A stretch of 21,887 nt of DNA from an uncultured bacterium (lineage in GTDB: Bacteria > Bacillota > Clostridia > Oscillospirales > Oscillospiraceae). The translations under genes and the position numbers were made by a program. The notes beneath the pieces were generated by a model, which saw only the letters and a list, made by a program, of their open reading frames with translations, was not told the DNA's origin and ran no database searches. This document shows, one piece after another, positions 7,649-15,500 of this stretch (position 1 is the first letter of the stretch; the number at the start of each line of letters is the position of its first letter). The stretch covers positions 1 to 21,887 of the forward strand of contig CAJMQR010000009.1 in NCBI GenBank assembly GCA_905215665.1, read 5' to 3'.

Positions 7649-8335
7649 ATGAAACGTTCGGAAATCAACAGAGCCCTGAAAGAGCTGGAGGAGATGTGCC
7701 GGCGGGAGCACTGCTATCTTCCCCCCTTCTGCAATTTTACGCCGGAGCAGTGGCAGCACCTTGGGCACGAGTACGACGAGGTCCGCGACTGCATGCTCGG
7801 CTGGGACATCACCGATTACGGTCTCGGAAGGTTTGATCAGGTGGGTTTCTCTCTCATAACCATCCGCAACGGCAACCGCAAAATGGCGGACAAATACCCC
7901 AAGGTTTACGCGGAAAAGCTTCTCTATCTCAAGGAAGGCCAGTACGCGCTGAATCATTTTCACTGGTACAAGACCGAGGACATCATCAACCGCGGCGGCG
8001 GAAACGTGCTGATTCGGGTCTATCACAGTCTTCCCGATGAGGAGATCGACTACGAGTCCGACGTGACGGTACATACCGACGGCCGTACCTATACCGTTCC
8101 CGCGGGTACGCAGATTCGCCTGACCCCCGGCGAGAGCATCCACGTGCAGCAGCGCCTGTACCATGATTTTTCCGTAGAGCCGGGGACCGGCGCGGTGCTT
8201 CTCGGAGAAGTCAGCCAGTGCAACGACGACAATACCGACAACCGCTTCCAGCCGCCCGCGGGCCGCTTCCCCGCAATCGAGGAGGACGAGCCGCCCTACC
8301 GGCTGCTGTGCAACGAATATCCCCCGGCCAGATAG
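7649..8335 (+). CDS. D-lyxose ketol-isomerase (D-lyxose/D-mannose isomerase), cupin fold
   Basis: Interconverts D-lyxose and D-xylulose; characterised members also act on D-mannose/D-fructose. 228 residues, the family size, beginning with the family-typical MKRSEIN. The metal ligands of the cupin barrel are visible: H103, H105 and E110 in LNHFHWYKTEDI, and H172 in RLYHDF, matching the arrangement in the E. coli O157 enzyme. The ATG at 7649 is chosen over one 30 bases upstream because an AGGA lies 9 bases before it and the product then matches the family N-terminus. It lies 34 bases after the ARH-family gene. With a PfkB fructokinase rather than a xylulokinase two genes on, mannose to fructose is the favoured reaction in vivo. 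Cytosolic. Confidence 0.9.
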   Translation: MKRSEINRALKELEEMCRREHCYLPPFCNFTPEQWQHLGHEYDEVRDCMLGWDITDYGLGRFDQVGFSLITIRNGNRKMADKYPKVYAEKLLYLKEGQYALNHFHWYKTEDIINRGGGNVLIRVYHSLPDEEIDYESDVTVHTDGRTYTVPAGTQIRLTPGESIHVQQRLYHDFSVEPGTGAVLLGEVSQCNDDNTDNRFQPPAGRFPAIEEDEPPYRLLCNEYPPAR

Positions 8336-8347
8336 GAGGAAATGTCT

Positions 8348-9241
8348 GTGCTTCTTTCCATCCGTAACGCTTTTCTTTCTCTGACAGTTGATACCCTCGG
8401 CGCACAGATGATGAGTCTCCGTTCCGGCGGAACGGAGTATCTCTGGCAGGGCGACCGGGAATACTGGGCCGACCGAGCCCCGATCCTCTTTCCCTTCATC
8501 GGGCGGCTGACGGAGAACCGCTGCATGTTTCACGGAAAGAGCTATTCCATGGGCATTCACGGCTTTGCGGCGCAATCCGAGTTTCTTCCGTTGGAGCAAA
8601 GCCCGGAAAGCCTGGTGCTTTGCCTGACTGCCAGCGCCGCCACACGGGCGCAGTATCCCTTTGATTTTTCTTTGAAGATCTCCTACTGTCTGAAGGAAAA
8701 TGTGCTGGAAATCACATACAGCGTTTACAACGCGAGTGACTGCGTCATGCCTTTCGGTATCGGCGGGCATCCCGGTTTTCGGGTTCCTTTTTCGGATAGC
8801 GATTGTTTTGAGGATTATGTTCTGGATTTTTCGCAGGAATGCCGTCCCGACCGGGTGGGCTTCACCCCTGCCGTGTATCTGAGCGGCCGCGACGAGCCCT
8901 TCCCTCTGGAAGGCGGCAGACGGCTCCGTTTACGCCACGATCTGTTCGATGATGACGCAATTATTCTGAAGAACATGGATCACAGGGTGAAGCTTCATTC
9001 GGTAAAGGGGGACCGTTCTCTGACTGTCTCCTTCCCCCAGATGCCCTATCTCGGCATTTGGCACGTACCGGGAACAGACGCCCCCTATGTCTGCATCGAG
9101 CCCTGGTCCTCCCTGCCCTCGCGGCAGGACATCGTGGAAGAGCTTTCCTGCAAAAGCGACCTGATCCATCTTCTGCCCCGTCAAACCTACGAAAACAAAT
9201 GGACGATCACCATCGCCCACAAGGAGGATTCACATGATTGA
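8348..9241 (+). CDS. Aldose 1-epimerase family protein (LacX-like mutarotase)
   Basis: Catalyses alpha/beta interconversion of a free aldose, feeding the right anomer to the isomerase. 297 residues. Active-site positions of the family are visible: H71 in GIHGF, H141 in GGHPGFRVPF and E251 in YVCIEPW. The GTG at 8348 is chosen over the ATG at 8342: AGGAGG ends only 2 bases before the ATG but 8 bases before the GTG, and the shorter product (MLLSIRNAFL) matches the usual LacX-type N-terminus. The end overlaps the kinase start by 8 bases (ATGATTGA), so translation is probably coupled. Lengthening by two residues remains possible. Confidence 0.9.
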   Translation: MLLSIRNAFLSLTVDTLGAQMMSLRSGGTEYLWQGDREYWADRAPILFPFIGRLTENRCMFHGKSYSMGIHGFAAQSEFLPLEQSPESLVLCLTASAATRAQYPFDFSLKISYCLKENVLEITYSVYNASDCVMPFGIGGHPGFRVPFSDSDCFEDYVLDFSQECRPDRVGFTPAVYLSGRDEPFPLEGGRRLRLRHDLFDDDAIILKNMDHRVKLHSVKGDRSLTVSFPQMPYLGIWHVPGTDAPYVCIEPWSSLPSRQDIVEELSCKSDLIHLLPRQTYENKWTITIAHKEDSHD

Positions 9242-10193
9242 TGTCACCGCACTTGGAGAACTGCTCATCGATTTTACCTGCACAGGCACGGATGCCGACG
9301 GCTATCCTTCCATGGCTGCCCATCCCGGCGGCGCCCCCGCCAATTTTCTGGCTGCGGTCTCCAAATTCGGCGGGAAAACCGCCCTGCTGGGAAAGGTCGG
9401 TGCGGATGCCTTCGGCCGGCTTTTGACCGGCACCCTGCAAAGGGCCGGCATCGACACACGGGGCATCCTGACCTCGGAAGATGTGTTCACCACTCTGGCG
9501 TTCGTTACCCTTGACGAAACCGGAAATCGGGAGTTCTCCTTTGCGCGCAAGCCGGGAGCAGATACGCAGCTCCGTTTTGAGGAACTGGATCTGTCTCTGA
9601 TCGACGAGGCGAAGGTATTCCATTTCGGAACGCTGTCCCTGACGGACGAGCCGGCGCGCAGTGCGACGCAAAAGGCCGTGCGGTACGCCAAAGAGCACGG
9701 GAAGCTCATCAGCTTTGACCCGAATCTCCGCAAACCGCTCTGGAAAGATCCGAAGGAGGCAAAAAAGCAGATGCTCTGGGGTCTTTCGCAGGCCGACGTG
9801 GTCAAAATCAGCGATGAAGAAGTGGAGTTTCTCCTTGCGCTGGAACCAGCGCAGGGTGCAGAATATCTTCTGGGCAATTTTGGCGTGAAGCTTGCCTTTG
9901 TCACCTGTGGGCCGGACGGCTGTCTGTTCCGGAACCGGAGGGCTTCCGGCCATGTGGACAGTCTGAAAAATATACGGCCTGCCGACACCACCGGCGCAGG
10001 CGACATCTTCGGCGGCAGCGCCATGTACGGCCTGCTGCAGTCCGGCAGGCAGCCGGAAGATCTGGAGGAAGCGGAGCTGCGCGAGATTGTCTCCTTTGCC
10101 TGTGCGGCGGCGGGGCTTTCCACCACCCGTCCCGGCGGCATTTCCAGCATACCGGAGCGGGAAGCCGTCCTTCGGGCGCAGGCCAAGGCATAA
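9234..10193 (+). CDS. PfkB-family carbohydrate kinase, probable fructokinase
   Basis: ATP-dependent phosphorylation of a ketose, most likely fructose to fructose 6-phosphate. 319 residues, standard for ScrK-type fructokinases. The substrate loop PGGAPANFLAAVSKFGG (31-47) is the first PfkB signature. The second signature DTTGAGDIFGG (251-261) contains the catalytic Asp (D257) and anion hole. FDPNLRKPLW (161-170) is typical of fructokinases and the related 2-keto-3-deoxygluconate kinases. AAGGAGG precedes the ATG, which overlaps the mutarotase end. The adjacent D-lyxose/D-mannose isomerase supplies fructose if mannose is the substrate. Tagatose or another ketose cannot be excluded. Confidence 0.9.
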   Translation: MIDVTALGELLIDFTCTGTDADGYPSMAAHPGGAPANFLAAVSKFGGKTALLGKVGADAFGRLLTGTLQRAGIDTRGILTSEDVFTTLAFVTLDETGNREFSFARKPGADTQLRFEELDLSLIDEAKVFHFGTLSLTDEPARSATQKAVRYAKEHGKLISFDPNLRKPLWKDPKEAKKQMLWGLSQADVVKISDEEVEFLLALEPAQGAEYLLGNFGVKLAFVTCGPDGCLFRNRRASGHVDSLKNIRPADTTGAGDIFGGSAMYGLLQSGRQPEDLEEAELREIVSFACAAAGLSTTRPGGISSIPEREAVLRAQAKA

Positions 10194-10213
10194 CACAGGG
10201 AGAGGAAAGCAAT

Positions 10214-11026
10214 ATGGAAACACTGAAGCACGCCCTCCCGAGCGGAGCGGTGCTCACCGCCTATCTGCACAGCAGCAGTCCGGAGATGCCATGGCCCGTC
10301 TGCAAGGCGCGCCCGGCTGTGATCATCTGCCCCGGCGGGGCCTATTGCTTTACCTCCGCGCGTGAGCAGGATCCCCCTGCCGCCGTTTTTCTGAATATGG
10401 GTCTGCAGGTCTTTGTTTTGGAATACTCCGTCGGAGAAAAGGCCGGGGGAAAGCTCCCGCTGGAAGAGCTGGCAAGAAGCGTTCTGTACGTCCGCCGGCA
10501 CAGCGCGCAGTGGCAGATCGACCCGGACAAGCTTCTGATCCTCGGCTTCTCCGCAGGCGGGCATCTGGCCGCGTCGCTCGGCGTACACTGGGACGATCCG
10601 GAGATTCTCGCCCGCTGCGGTCTGGAAAACGGAAAGGCAATCCGCCCGGACGGTCTGATTCTGGCCTATCCGGTCATCACAACCGGCGAATATGCCCACA
10701 GGGAAAGCTGCAACACTGTGACCGCCGGTTCAACAGAGCCGATGGAATACTGGAGCCTTGAGACGCAGGTGACGGACAAGGTTCCTCCCGTTTTCATCTG
10801 GCAGACCGCGCAGGACAAATCGGTCCCCGTGCAGAACAGCTATCTTTTCGTGGGCGCGCTGCTTCGCGCAGGCGTTCCCTGTGAGTATCACATGTTTGCC
10901 CGCGGCCAGCATGGCATCTCTGTCTGTACGTCCGAGGTTGGCACGCCTTCCGCATCCGTGAAGCAGTGGATTCCGCTGTGCCGGATGTGGATAGAAGAGC
11001 AGTTCGGAGAACTGGGCGGTATGTAA
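10214..11026 (+). CDS. Alpha/beta hydrolase, acetyl-esterase-like (BD-FAE/Axe type)
   Basis: Serine esterase of the alpha/beta-hydrolase fold, likely to remove acetyl or similar acyl groups from sugars. 270 residues, no signal peptide, so it should act on imported material. ICPGGAY (38-44) forms the oxyanion loop. The nucleophile is S113 in GFSAGGHLAASLG. The acid is D201 in TAQDKSVP and the base H233 in GQHGIS, giving a complete triad. GAGAGGAAAG lies before the ATG, 20 bases after the kinase. Last gene of the catabolic operon. Its TAA stop (11024-11026) shares its final base with the first base of the inverted-repeat element that follows, so the present C-terminus may have been set or trimmed by that insertion. 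Confidence 0.87.
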   Translation: METLKHALPSGAVLTAYLHSSSPEMPWPVCKARPAVIICPGGAYCFTSAREQDPPAAVFLNMGLQVFVLEYSVGEKAGGKLPLEELARSVLYVRRHSAQWQIDPDKLLILGFSAGGHLAASLGVHWDDPEILARCGLENGKAIRPDGLILAYPVITTGEYAHRESCNTVTAGSTEPMEYWSLETQVTDKVPPVFIWQTAQDKSVPVQNSYLFVGALLRAGVPCEYHMFARGQHGISVCTSEVGTPSASVKQWIPLCRMWIEEQFGELGGM

Positions 11027-11032
11027 TACTAT

Positions 11033-11064
11033 TTCTCAATAGAATTGTTTCATTCTATTGAGAA
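11033..11064. repeat. Hairpin, 13-bp perfect stem, 6 bases after the esterase stop
   Basis: Arms 11033-11045 and 11052-11064 (TTCTCAATAGAAT and its complement) around a 6-base loop. It overlaps the left terminal repeat of the element. No T-run follows on either strand, so it is not a standard terminator, but as the first structure after the catabolic operon it could protect the mRNA 3' end. Confidence 0.6.
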
Positions 11065-11086
11065 GGCACCGTCCGACGGCGTTGTC

Positions 11087-11122
11087 GTATCTATGATTTT
11101 CGGAATAGAAAATCATAGATAC
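11087..11122. repeat. Central palindrome, 15-bp perfect arms
   Basis: GTATCTATGATTTTC and its exact complement around the 6-base loop GGAATA. A+T-rich, without a T-run, and near the middle of the inverted-repeat element. Confidence 0.6.
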
Positions 11123-11242
11123 CCGTCTCATTATGATCTTCATATTAAAATGCTCCATTCTGCCGAATGAAACATTTTAATTGAATATCAGTATAATGTC
11201 TCCGACCATGATGCCCGGGCGAAGACCGCCCCGGCAAAGCCA

Positions 11243-11283
11243 CAACAAGGCAGGCGCGTGTTTTCCACGCGCCTGCCTTGTTG
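11243..11283. terminator. Strong hairpin, probable bidirectional terminator
   Basis: A perfect 18-bp stem (11243-11260 with 11266-11283) around the loop TTTTC. The stem base is A-rich on one side and T-rich on the other (CAACAAGG/CCTTGTTG), as in bidirectional terminators where the U-run is part of the stem. There is no separate long T-run. It lies between the converging catabolic operon and the minus-strand udp unit. Confidence 0.6.
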
Positions 11284-11297
11284 CGTACAAAGAGAAT

Positions 11298-11330
11298 GCA
11301 CGGGCCGCCGGACATACCGGCGGCCCGTGC
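11298..11330 (-). terminator. Hairpin terminator of the udp / small membrane protein unit
   Basis: A perfect 14-bp G+C-rich stem (11298-11311 with 11317-11330) around a 5-base loop, 10 bases after the stop codon of the 84-residue gene. On the minus strand it is followed by ATTCTCTTTG, a moderately U-rich tail. Confidence 0.6.
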
Positions 11331-11340
11331 TTTCACAGGT

Positions 11341-11595
11341 TCAGGAAAGATGCTCCGTGATCGCGTTGCGCTCGGCATCGGATTCTTCCATCACCTGCTG
11401 CGCATAGTAATTCGCAAAATCAAAGACAATATCCTCGTAGTTGTATTTTTCATAAAACTTCGCGCCCTCCGGTGCATCCACAGAGTAAACGGAAAGCCTT
11501 TTATTCACCTCATGCCGGACAACGAGAAACAGCACTGCGGCAAACAGCAGCGCGATTCCAACCTTGATCCATGTGATCCACCAATAGCGTCCCAT
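11341..11595 (-). CDS. Small single-pass membrane protein of unknown function (84 aa)
   Basis: No family recognised. An aromatic N-terminus (MGRYWWITW) leads into one hydrophobic segment at about 8-27 (WITWIKVGIALLFAAVLFLV), followed by RHEVNKR, which suggests the C-terminal 55 residues face the cytoplasm. The tail is acidic and Tyr-rich (EKYNYEDIVFDFANYYAQQ). It looks genuine: the ATG follows AAAGAGGTGGAG, an excellent ribosome binding site, and a terminator-like hairpin follows the stop. It starts 60 bases after uridine phosphorylase on the same strand, with no promoter evident between, so the two are probably co-transcribed. A functional link to nucleoside salvage is not shown by anything in the sequence. 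Confidence 0.7.
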   Translation of the reverse strand: MGRYWWITWIKVGIALLFAAVLFLVVRHEVNKRLSVYSVDAPEGAKFYEKYNYEDIVFDFANYYAQQVMEESDAERNAITEHLS

Positions 11596-11655
11596 TTACT
11601 CCACCTCTTTGCTCTTTTGACGGAAAACCTTCCGCCGGGTTCCGTCCTATCCGAA

Positions 11656-12426
11656 TTATTTTGCGGCTCTGTCCTGCTGGATCAGCAGCTTCAAGGCCTC
11701 AACGCCGACGCGAACCGCAGCGCTGGTATCCTCGCTCATCTTCTGGTCGAGGCCGGCGGCTTCGCGTTCCTGATTCCAGATGACGTGGAAGCAGGAGCCG
11801 CAGCGGCAGCCCAGCGCATCCGCGACGACGAACAGCGCTGCGGATTCCATCTCGCTCGCCAGCACGCCGAGGCGCTTCCATGCCTCCCATTTCTGCAAAA
11901 GCTCATAGGAAACAGGCATTTTTGCAGGGCTGTGCTGCCCGTAGAAGGCATCCTTGCACTGCACAACGCCGGTGTGCGTGCGCTTTCCCATTGCCAGCGC
12001 GGCCTGACGCAGCGCAAGTGCAATGTCGATATTCGCTACGGCGGGATACTCGATCGGCGCGTATTCCTGCGAGGTATGTTCAAAGCGGATGGCGCCCGTG
12101 GCGACGACAATATCGCCGGACTGCACGTCCAGCTTAATGCCGCCGCAGGTGCCGACACGGATGAAGGTATCCGCGCCGATGTTGTGCAGCTCCTCCATGG
12201 CGATGGAGGCCGAAGGGCCGCCGATGCCGGTAGAGCAGACGCTGACCTTCTCTCCGAGCAGGGTACCGGTGTAGATATTGAATTCCCGATTCTGGGCGAC
12301 ATGTTTGGCATTGTCAAAGAGCGCAGCGATGGACTCGCACCGGCCGGGATCGCCGGGCAGGATGCAGTACCGGCCAACATCTCCTTCGACACAGTGAATA
12401 TGGAACTGTTTTTCAAGCTTCTGCAT
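11656..12426 (-). CDS. udp: Uridine phosphorylase
   Basis: Phosphorolysis of uridine to uracil and ribose 1-phosphate in pyrimidine salvage; cytosolic, hexameric in the family. 256 residues, like E. coli Udp (253). Phosphate-binding GDPGR (25-29) and RVGTCGG (90-96), the STGIGGPSASIAMEEL block (65-80) and EMESAA (192-197) at the ribose site are present. AAIRFEH-type purine features are absent, and the run APIEYPAVAN (123-132) is Udp-like rather than DeoD-like. The ATG at 12426 is chosen over the in-frame GTG at 12435 because AAGGAG lies 8 bases upstream. It has its own promoter. Relaxed activity on other nucleosides is possible. Confidence 0.88.
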   Translation of the reverse strand: MQKLEKQFHIHCVEGDVGRYCILPGDPGRCESIAALFDNAKHVAQNREFNIYTGTLLGEKVSVCSTGIGGPSASIAMEELHNIGADTFIRVGTCGGIKLDVQSGDIVVATGAIRFEHTSQEYAPIEYPAVANIDIALALRQAALAMGKRTHTGVVQCKDAFYGQHSPAKMPVSYELLQKWEAWKRLGVLASEMESAALFVVADALGCRCGSCFHVIWNQEREAAGLDQKMSEDTSAAVRVGVEALKLLIQQDRAAK

Positions 12427-12461
12427 GATCAGCACTCCTTATTATCTGATGATGTTTATTA

Positions 12462-12490
12462 AGTATAACCCATTTTTTGTAAAACAGCAA
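12462..12490 (-). promoter_or_regulatory. Sigma-A-type promoter of udp
   Basis: On the minus strand TTGCTG (12485-12490) and TATACT (12462-12467) are 17 bases apart. The predicted start lies about 25-30 bases before the udp start codon. The -35 box lies in the right arm and loop of an inverted repeat (12481-12498). Confidence 0.65.
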
Positions 12491-12498
12491 TCTGTTTT
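12481..12498. repeat. 7-bp-arm inverted repeat over the udp -35 box
   Basis: AAAACAG-CAAT-CTGTTTT, perfect arms with a 4-base centre, 63 bases beyond the polC stop. It may be the end of the polC transcript (the T-run is within the stem) or an operator for udp; the sequence does not decide. Confidence 0.4.
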
Positions 12499-12561
12499 CC
12501 CGTCCGCAGTCACTCTTTGTTGAAATCAACGAAAAACAGCAGGAAGAATTGTACATTTCTT

Positions 12562-15500
12562 TCAGAAGAGCGTCATCTGGCTGGTGTCCGGCAAATCGCC
12601 GAAGGCGCCGGCATCGCGGAGCTTCTCAATATGCGTCTTGGAAACCTTCGGACAGGCCGCGGAGAATTCTTCAATGGAGATGAAACGGCGGTCCTTGCGT
12701 CCCTCCATGATATCCCATGCGGCAGTCTCACCCAGACCGGACACTGCCACAAAGGGCGGCAGGAGCTTTCCGTCCCTGATGATGAATTTGGTCGCATGTG
12801 ACTCATAAAGATCAATGTTGGAAAATTCGAAGCCGCGCAGGTAGAATTCATAGCAGACCTCCAGCGTGGTCAGAAGGTCGTCGTCCTTGGCAGTCCGGTC
12901 CGGATTGGAGTTGATTGCTTTGATGTGGGCTTTGACCGTCTCTATGCCGTGGGTCATCATCACCGCGTCGAAGCCGTCCTTCTGGCTGCGGCGGTAGAAG
13001 TATGCCGCGTAAAATGCCATAGGATAGTGTACCTTGAACCAGGCGATGCGGAACGCCATCATAACATACGCAGCGGCGTGGGCTTTCGGAAACAAATACT
13101 GAATTTTGCGGCAGGAACCGATATACCAGTCCGGCACGCCGGCGGCGCGCATTTCCTCCTCCGCACCCTCGGGAAGGCCGCGTCCCTTACGGACGGATTC
13201 CATGATTTTGAAGGCGCGCATTTCCGGCATCCCGCATTTGATCAGATAGAGCATAATGTCGTCGCGGCAGCCGATGGCCTCGCCGACCGTTGCGGTGCCG
13301 GAAAGAATCAGATCCTTGGCGTTGCCCAGCCACACGTCCGTGCCGTGGGAAAAGCCGGAAAGGCGGATCAGCGTGTCAAACTGTTTCGGTTTTGTATCAA
13401 CCAGCATCCCGCGGACAAAGCTGGTGCCGAATTCCGGGATCGCCACCGCGCCGGTGGGGCCGAGGATGCTGTCGTTCTCGTAGCCGAGCACCTTGCTTGA
13501 AATAAAGATCGACATCGTTTCCTTGTCGTCCAACGGGATCTTCTGCGCATCCACGCCGGTCAGATCCTCCATCATGCGGATCATCGTCGGGTCATCGTGC
13601 CCGAGCATATCCAGCTTGAGGAGGTTCTCCTCCATGGAATGGTATTCAAAATGCGTCGTGATGATATCCGTGTGGATGTCATCCGCCGGATGCTGCACCG
13701 GGCAGAAGTCCCAAATCTCGTTTTCCTGCGGGATGACGACCAGACCGCCGGGGTGCTGGCCCGTGGTACGGCGCACATCGACGCAGCCCGCCGCCAGACG
13801 GTTCTCCTCCGCGCGGCTGACCGTCAGATTCCGCTCGGCAAGGTATTTTTTCACATAGCCGTAGGCAGTCTTTTCCGCCACCGTGCCTATGGTCCCCGCA
13901 CGGAAGACATGGCTCGCGCCGAACATCTCCACACAGTAGGCGTGCGCCTTGGCCTGATACTCTCCCGAGAAGTTCAGGTCGATATCCGGCACCTTGCTGC
14001 CCCCAAAGCCGAGGAACGTCTCAAAGGGGATATTGAAGCCGTCCTTGTCCAGCTTTTCGCCGCATTCCGGACAGACTGCGTCCGGCAGATCGGCGCCGCA
14101 GTTGATGCCGTCCGGCACATCGAAGGTGCAGTACTTGCACTTCGGGCAGCGATAGTGCGCGGGCAGAGAGTTGACCTCCGTGATGCCCGACATATAAGCG
14201 ACAATGGAGGAGCCGACCGAGCCACGGGAACCGACCAGATAACCGTTCTCCAGTGAGTTTTGCACGAGCTTCTGCGCGGACATATAAATCACGTCATAGT
14301 GGCAGGTAATGATGTCGTGCAGCTCCGTCTCGACACGCTGCCGGACAAGCTCCGGAGGATTGTCTCCGTACAGGCGGTGCATCTTTCCGTAAACCAGCGC
14401 TTTCAAATCCTCTACGGAGTTTTCGATCTTCGGTGCAAACAGATTGTGCGGCACGGGGCGGATGGTATCGCACATATCCGCGATCAGATTTGTGTTCTTA
14501 ACCACAACCTCGTACGCCTTTTCTTCCCCGAGATAGGAAAACTCTTTGAGCATTTCGTCCGTCGTGCGGAAATACAGCGGGTTTTCCCGGTCGCAGTCCG
14601 GAAATCCCTTTGTCGCCAGCAGAATCCGCCGGTAGATCTCCTCCTCCGGATTGAGAAAGTGGACGTCGCCGGTCGCACAGACCGGTTTATGCAGCGCTTC
14701 TCCGAGCCGCACCACCGTGCGGTTAAACTCGCGCAGCTGCTCTTCGTCTCTGGCAATGCCCTTTGCCAGCATAAAGCGGTTGTTGCTCAGCGGCTGAATC
14801 TCAAGAAAATCATAGAAGGAAGCAATCCGCAGCAGCTCCGCATGATTCTTTTGCGAGACGATCGCCTGAAACAGCTCGCCTGCCTCGCAGGCGGAGCCGA
14901 TGATCAGTCCTTCCCTGTAACGGGTCAGTTCTGACTTAGGGATGCAGGGCGTCCTTTTATAGTATTTGAGATGCGCGTCGGAAATCAGATGGTAAAGATT
15001 GCGCAGTCCCGTCTGGTTCTTGGCAAACAGAATGATGTGCTTTGCATGCCGGTTGCTGATCCGGCTGCCCGCCCGCAGGGAGAGCATGTCCTCATTGATG
15101 CCCTGGATATCGCTGACGCCACGCTGTTTCAGCATTTCGGCAAAGCGCAGATATATCTGCCCGCAGGTCAGGGCATCATCCGAAGCGCGGTGATGATTGA
15201 ACTCCGGCAAATGCAGCGCGGCAGCCACGAGGTCCAGCTTGTGCTTGCTGAGCTGCGGCAGCAGATTCTGCGCCAGAACCAGCGTGTCAATATAGGTTGG
15301 ATTGAAGTCCATACCGAGCCGTTCGGCAGCCGCGTTCAAAAAGCCGACGTCAAAATCCGCATTGTGCGCCACCAGCGGCCGGCCGCCGCAAAAACGGAGA
15401 AACTCCGGCAGCACTTCTGAAATGTCCGGCGCATCCTTCAGCATGTCATCCGTGATGCCCGTCAGTTCAATGTTCTGCTGCTCCAGCTTTCTCTTCGGAT

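Larger units (their letters stand above)
11026..11194. mobile_element. MITE-like A+T-rich element with terminal inverted repeats
   Basis: A 169-bp non-coding stretch, clearly poorer in G+C than its surroundings. The ends 11026-11055 and 11194-11165 (read in reverse complement) align without gaps at 23 of 30 positions by hand count; both begin ATACT and both end with the identical 10-mer TGTTTCATTC. Between them lies a perfect palindrome with 15-bp arms (11087-11101 and 11108-11122) close to the element's centre. A nested hairpin is in the right half (9-bp arms 11144-11152 and 11173-11181, inner arms 11156-11160 and 11165-11169). No transposase frame and no clear target-site duplication are seen. 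A miniature inverted-repeat element is the best reading; a structured RNA or REP-like repeat is the alternative. Confidence 0.5.

Noticed and set aside
7649..8335. Cupin protein as phosphomannose isomerase (ManA type)
   Set aside because: Length, the MKRSEIN start and the HFH/E/H metal arrangement match D-lyxose isomerase; ManA-specific motifs are not seen.
6196..10699. Long minus-strand open frames opposite the catabolic operon
   Set aside because: Same reason: they mirror the ARH, isomerase, kinase and esterase genes and show no recognisable motif of their own.
11033..11064. First hairpin as a standard intrinsic terminator of the catabolic operon
   Set aside because: The stem is A+T-rich and followed by GGCACC on the plus strand, with no U-run; kept as a repeat instead.
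11033..11181. Repeat-and-spacer array (CRISPR) in the hairpin cluster
   Set aside because: The units are inverted repeats of different sequence, not identical direct repeats with regular spacers, and no cas gene is near.
11656..12426. Purine nucleoside phosphorylase (DeoD) instead of uridine phosphorylase
   Set aside because: Motif context (VCSTGIGGPSASIAMEEL and APIEYPAVAN) follows Udp more closely than DeoD; some doubt about exact specificity remains.
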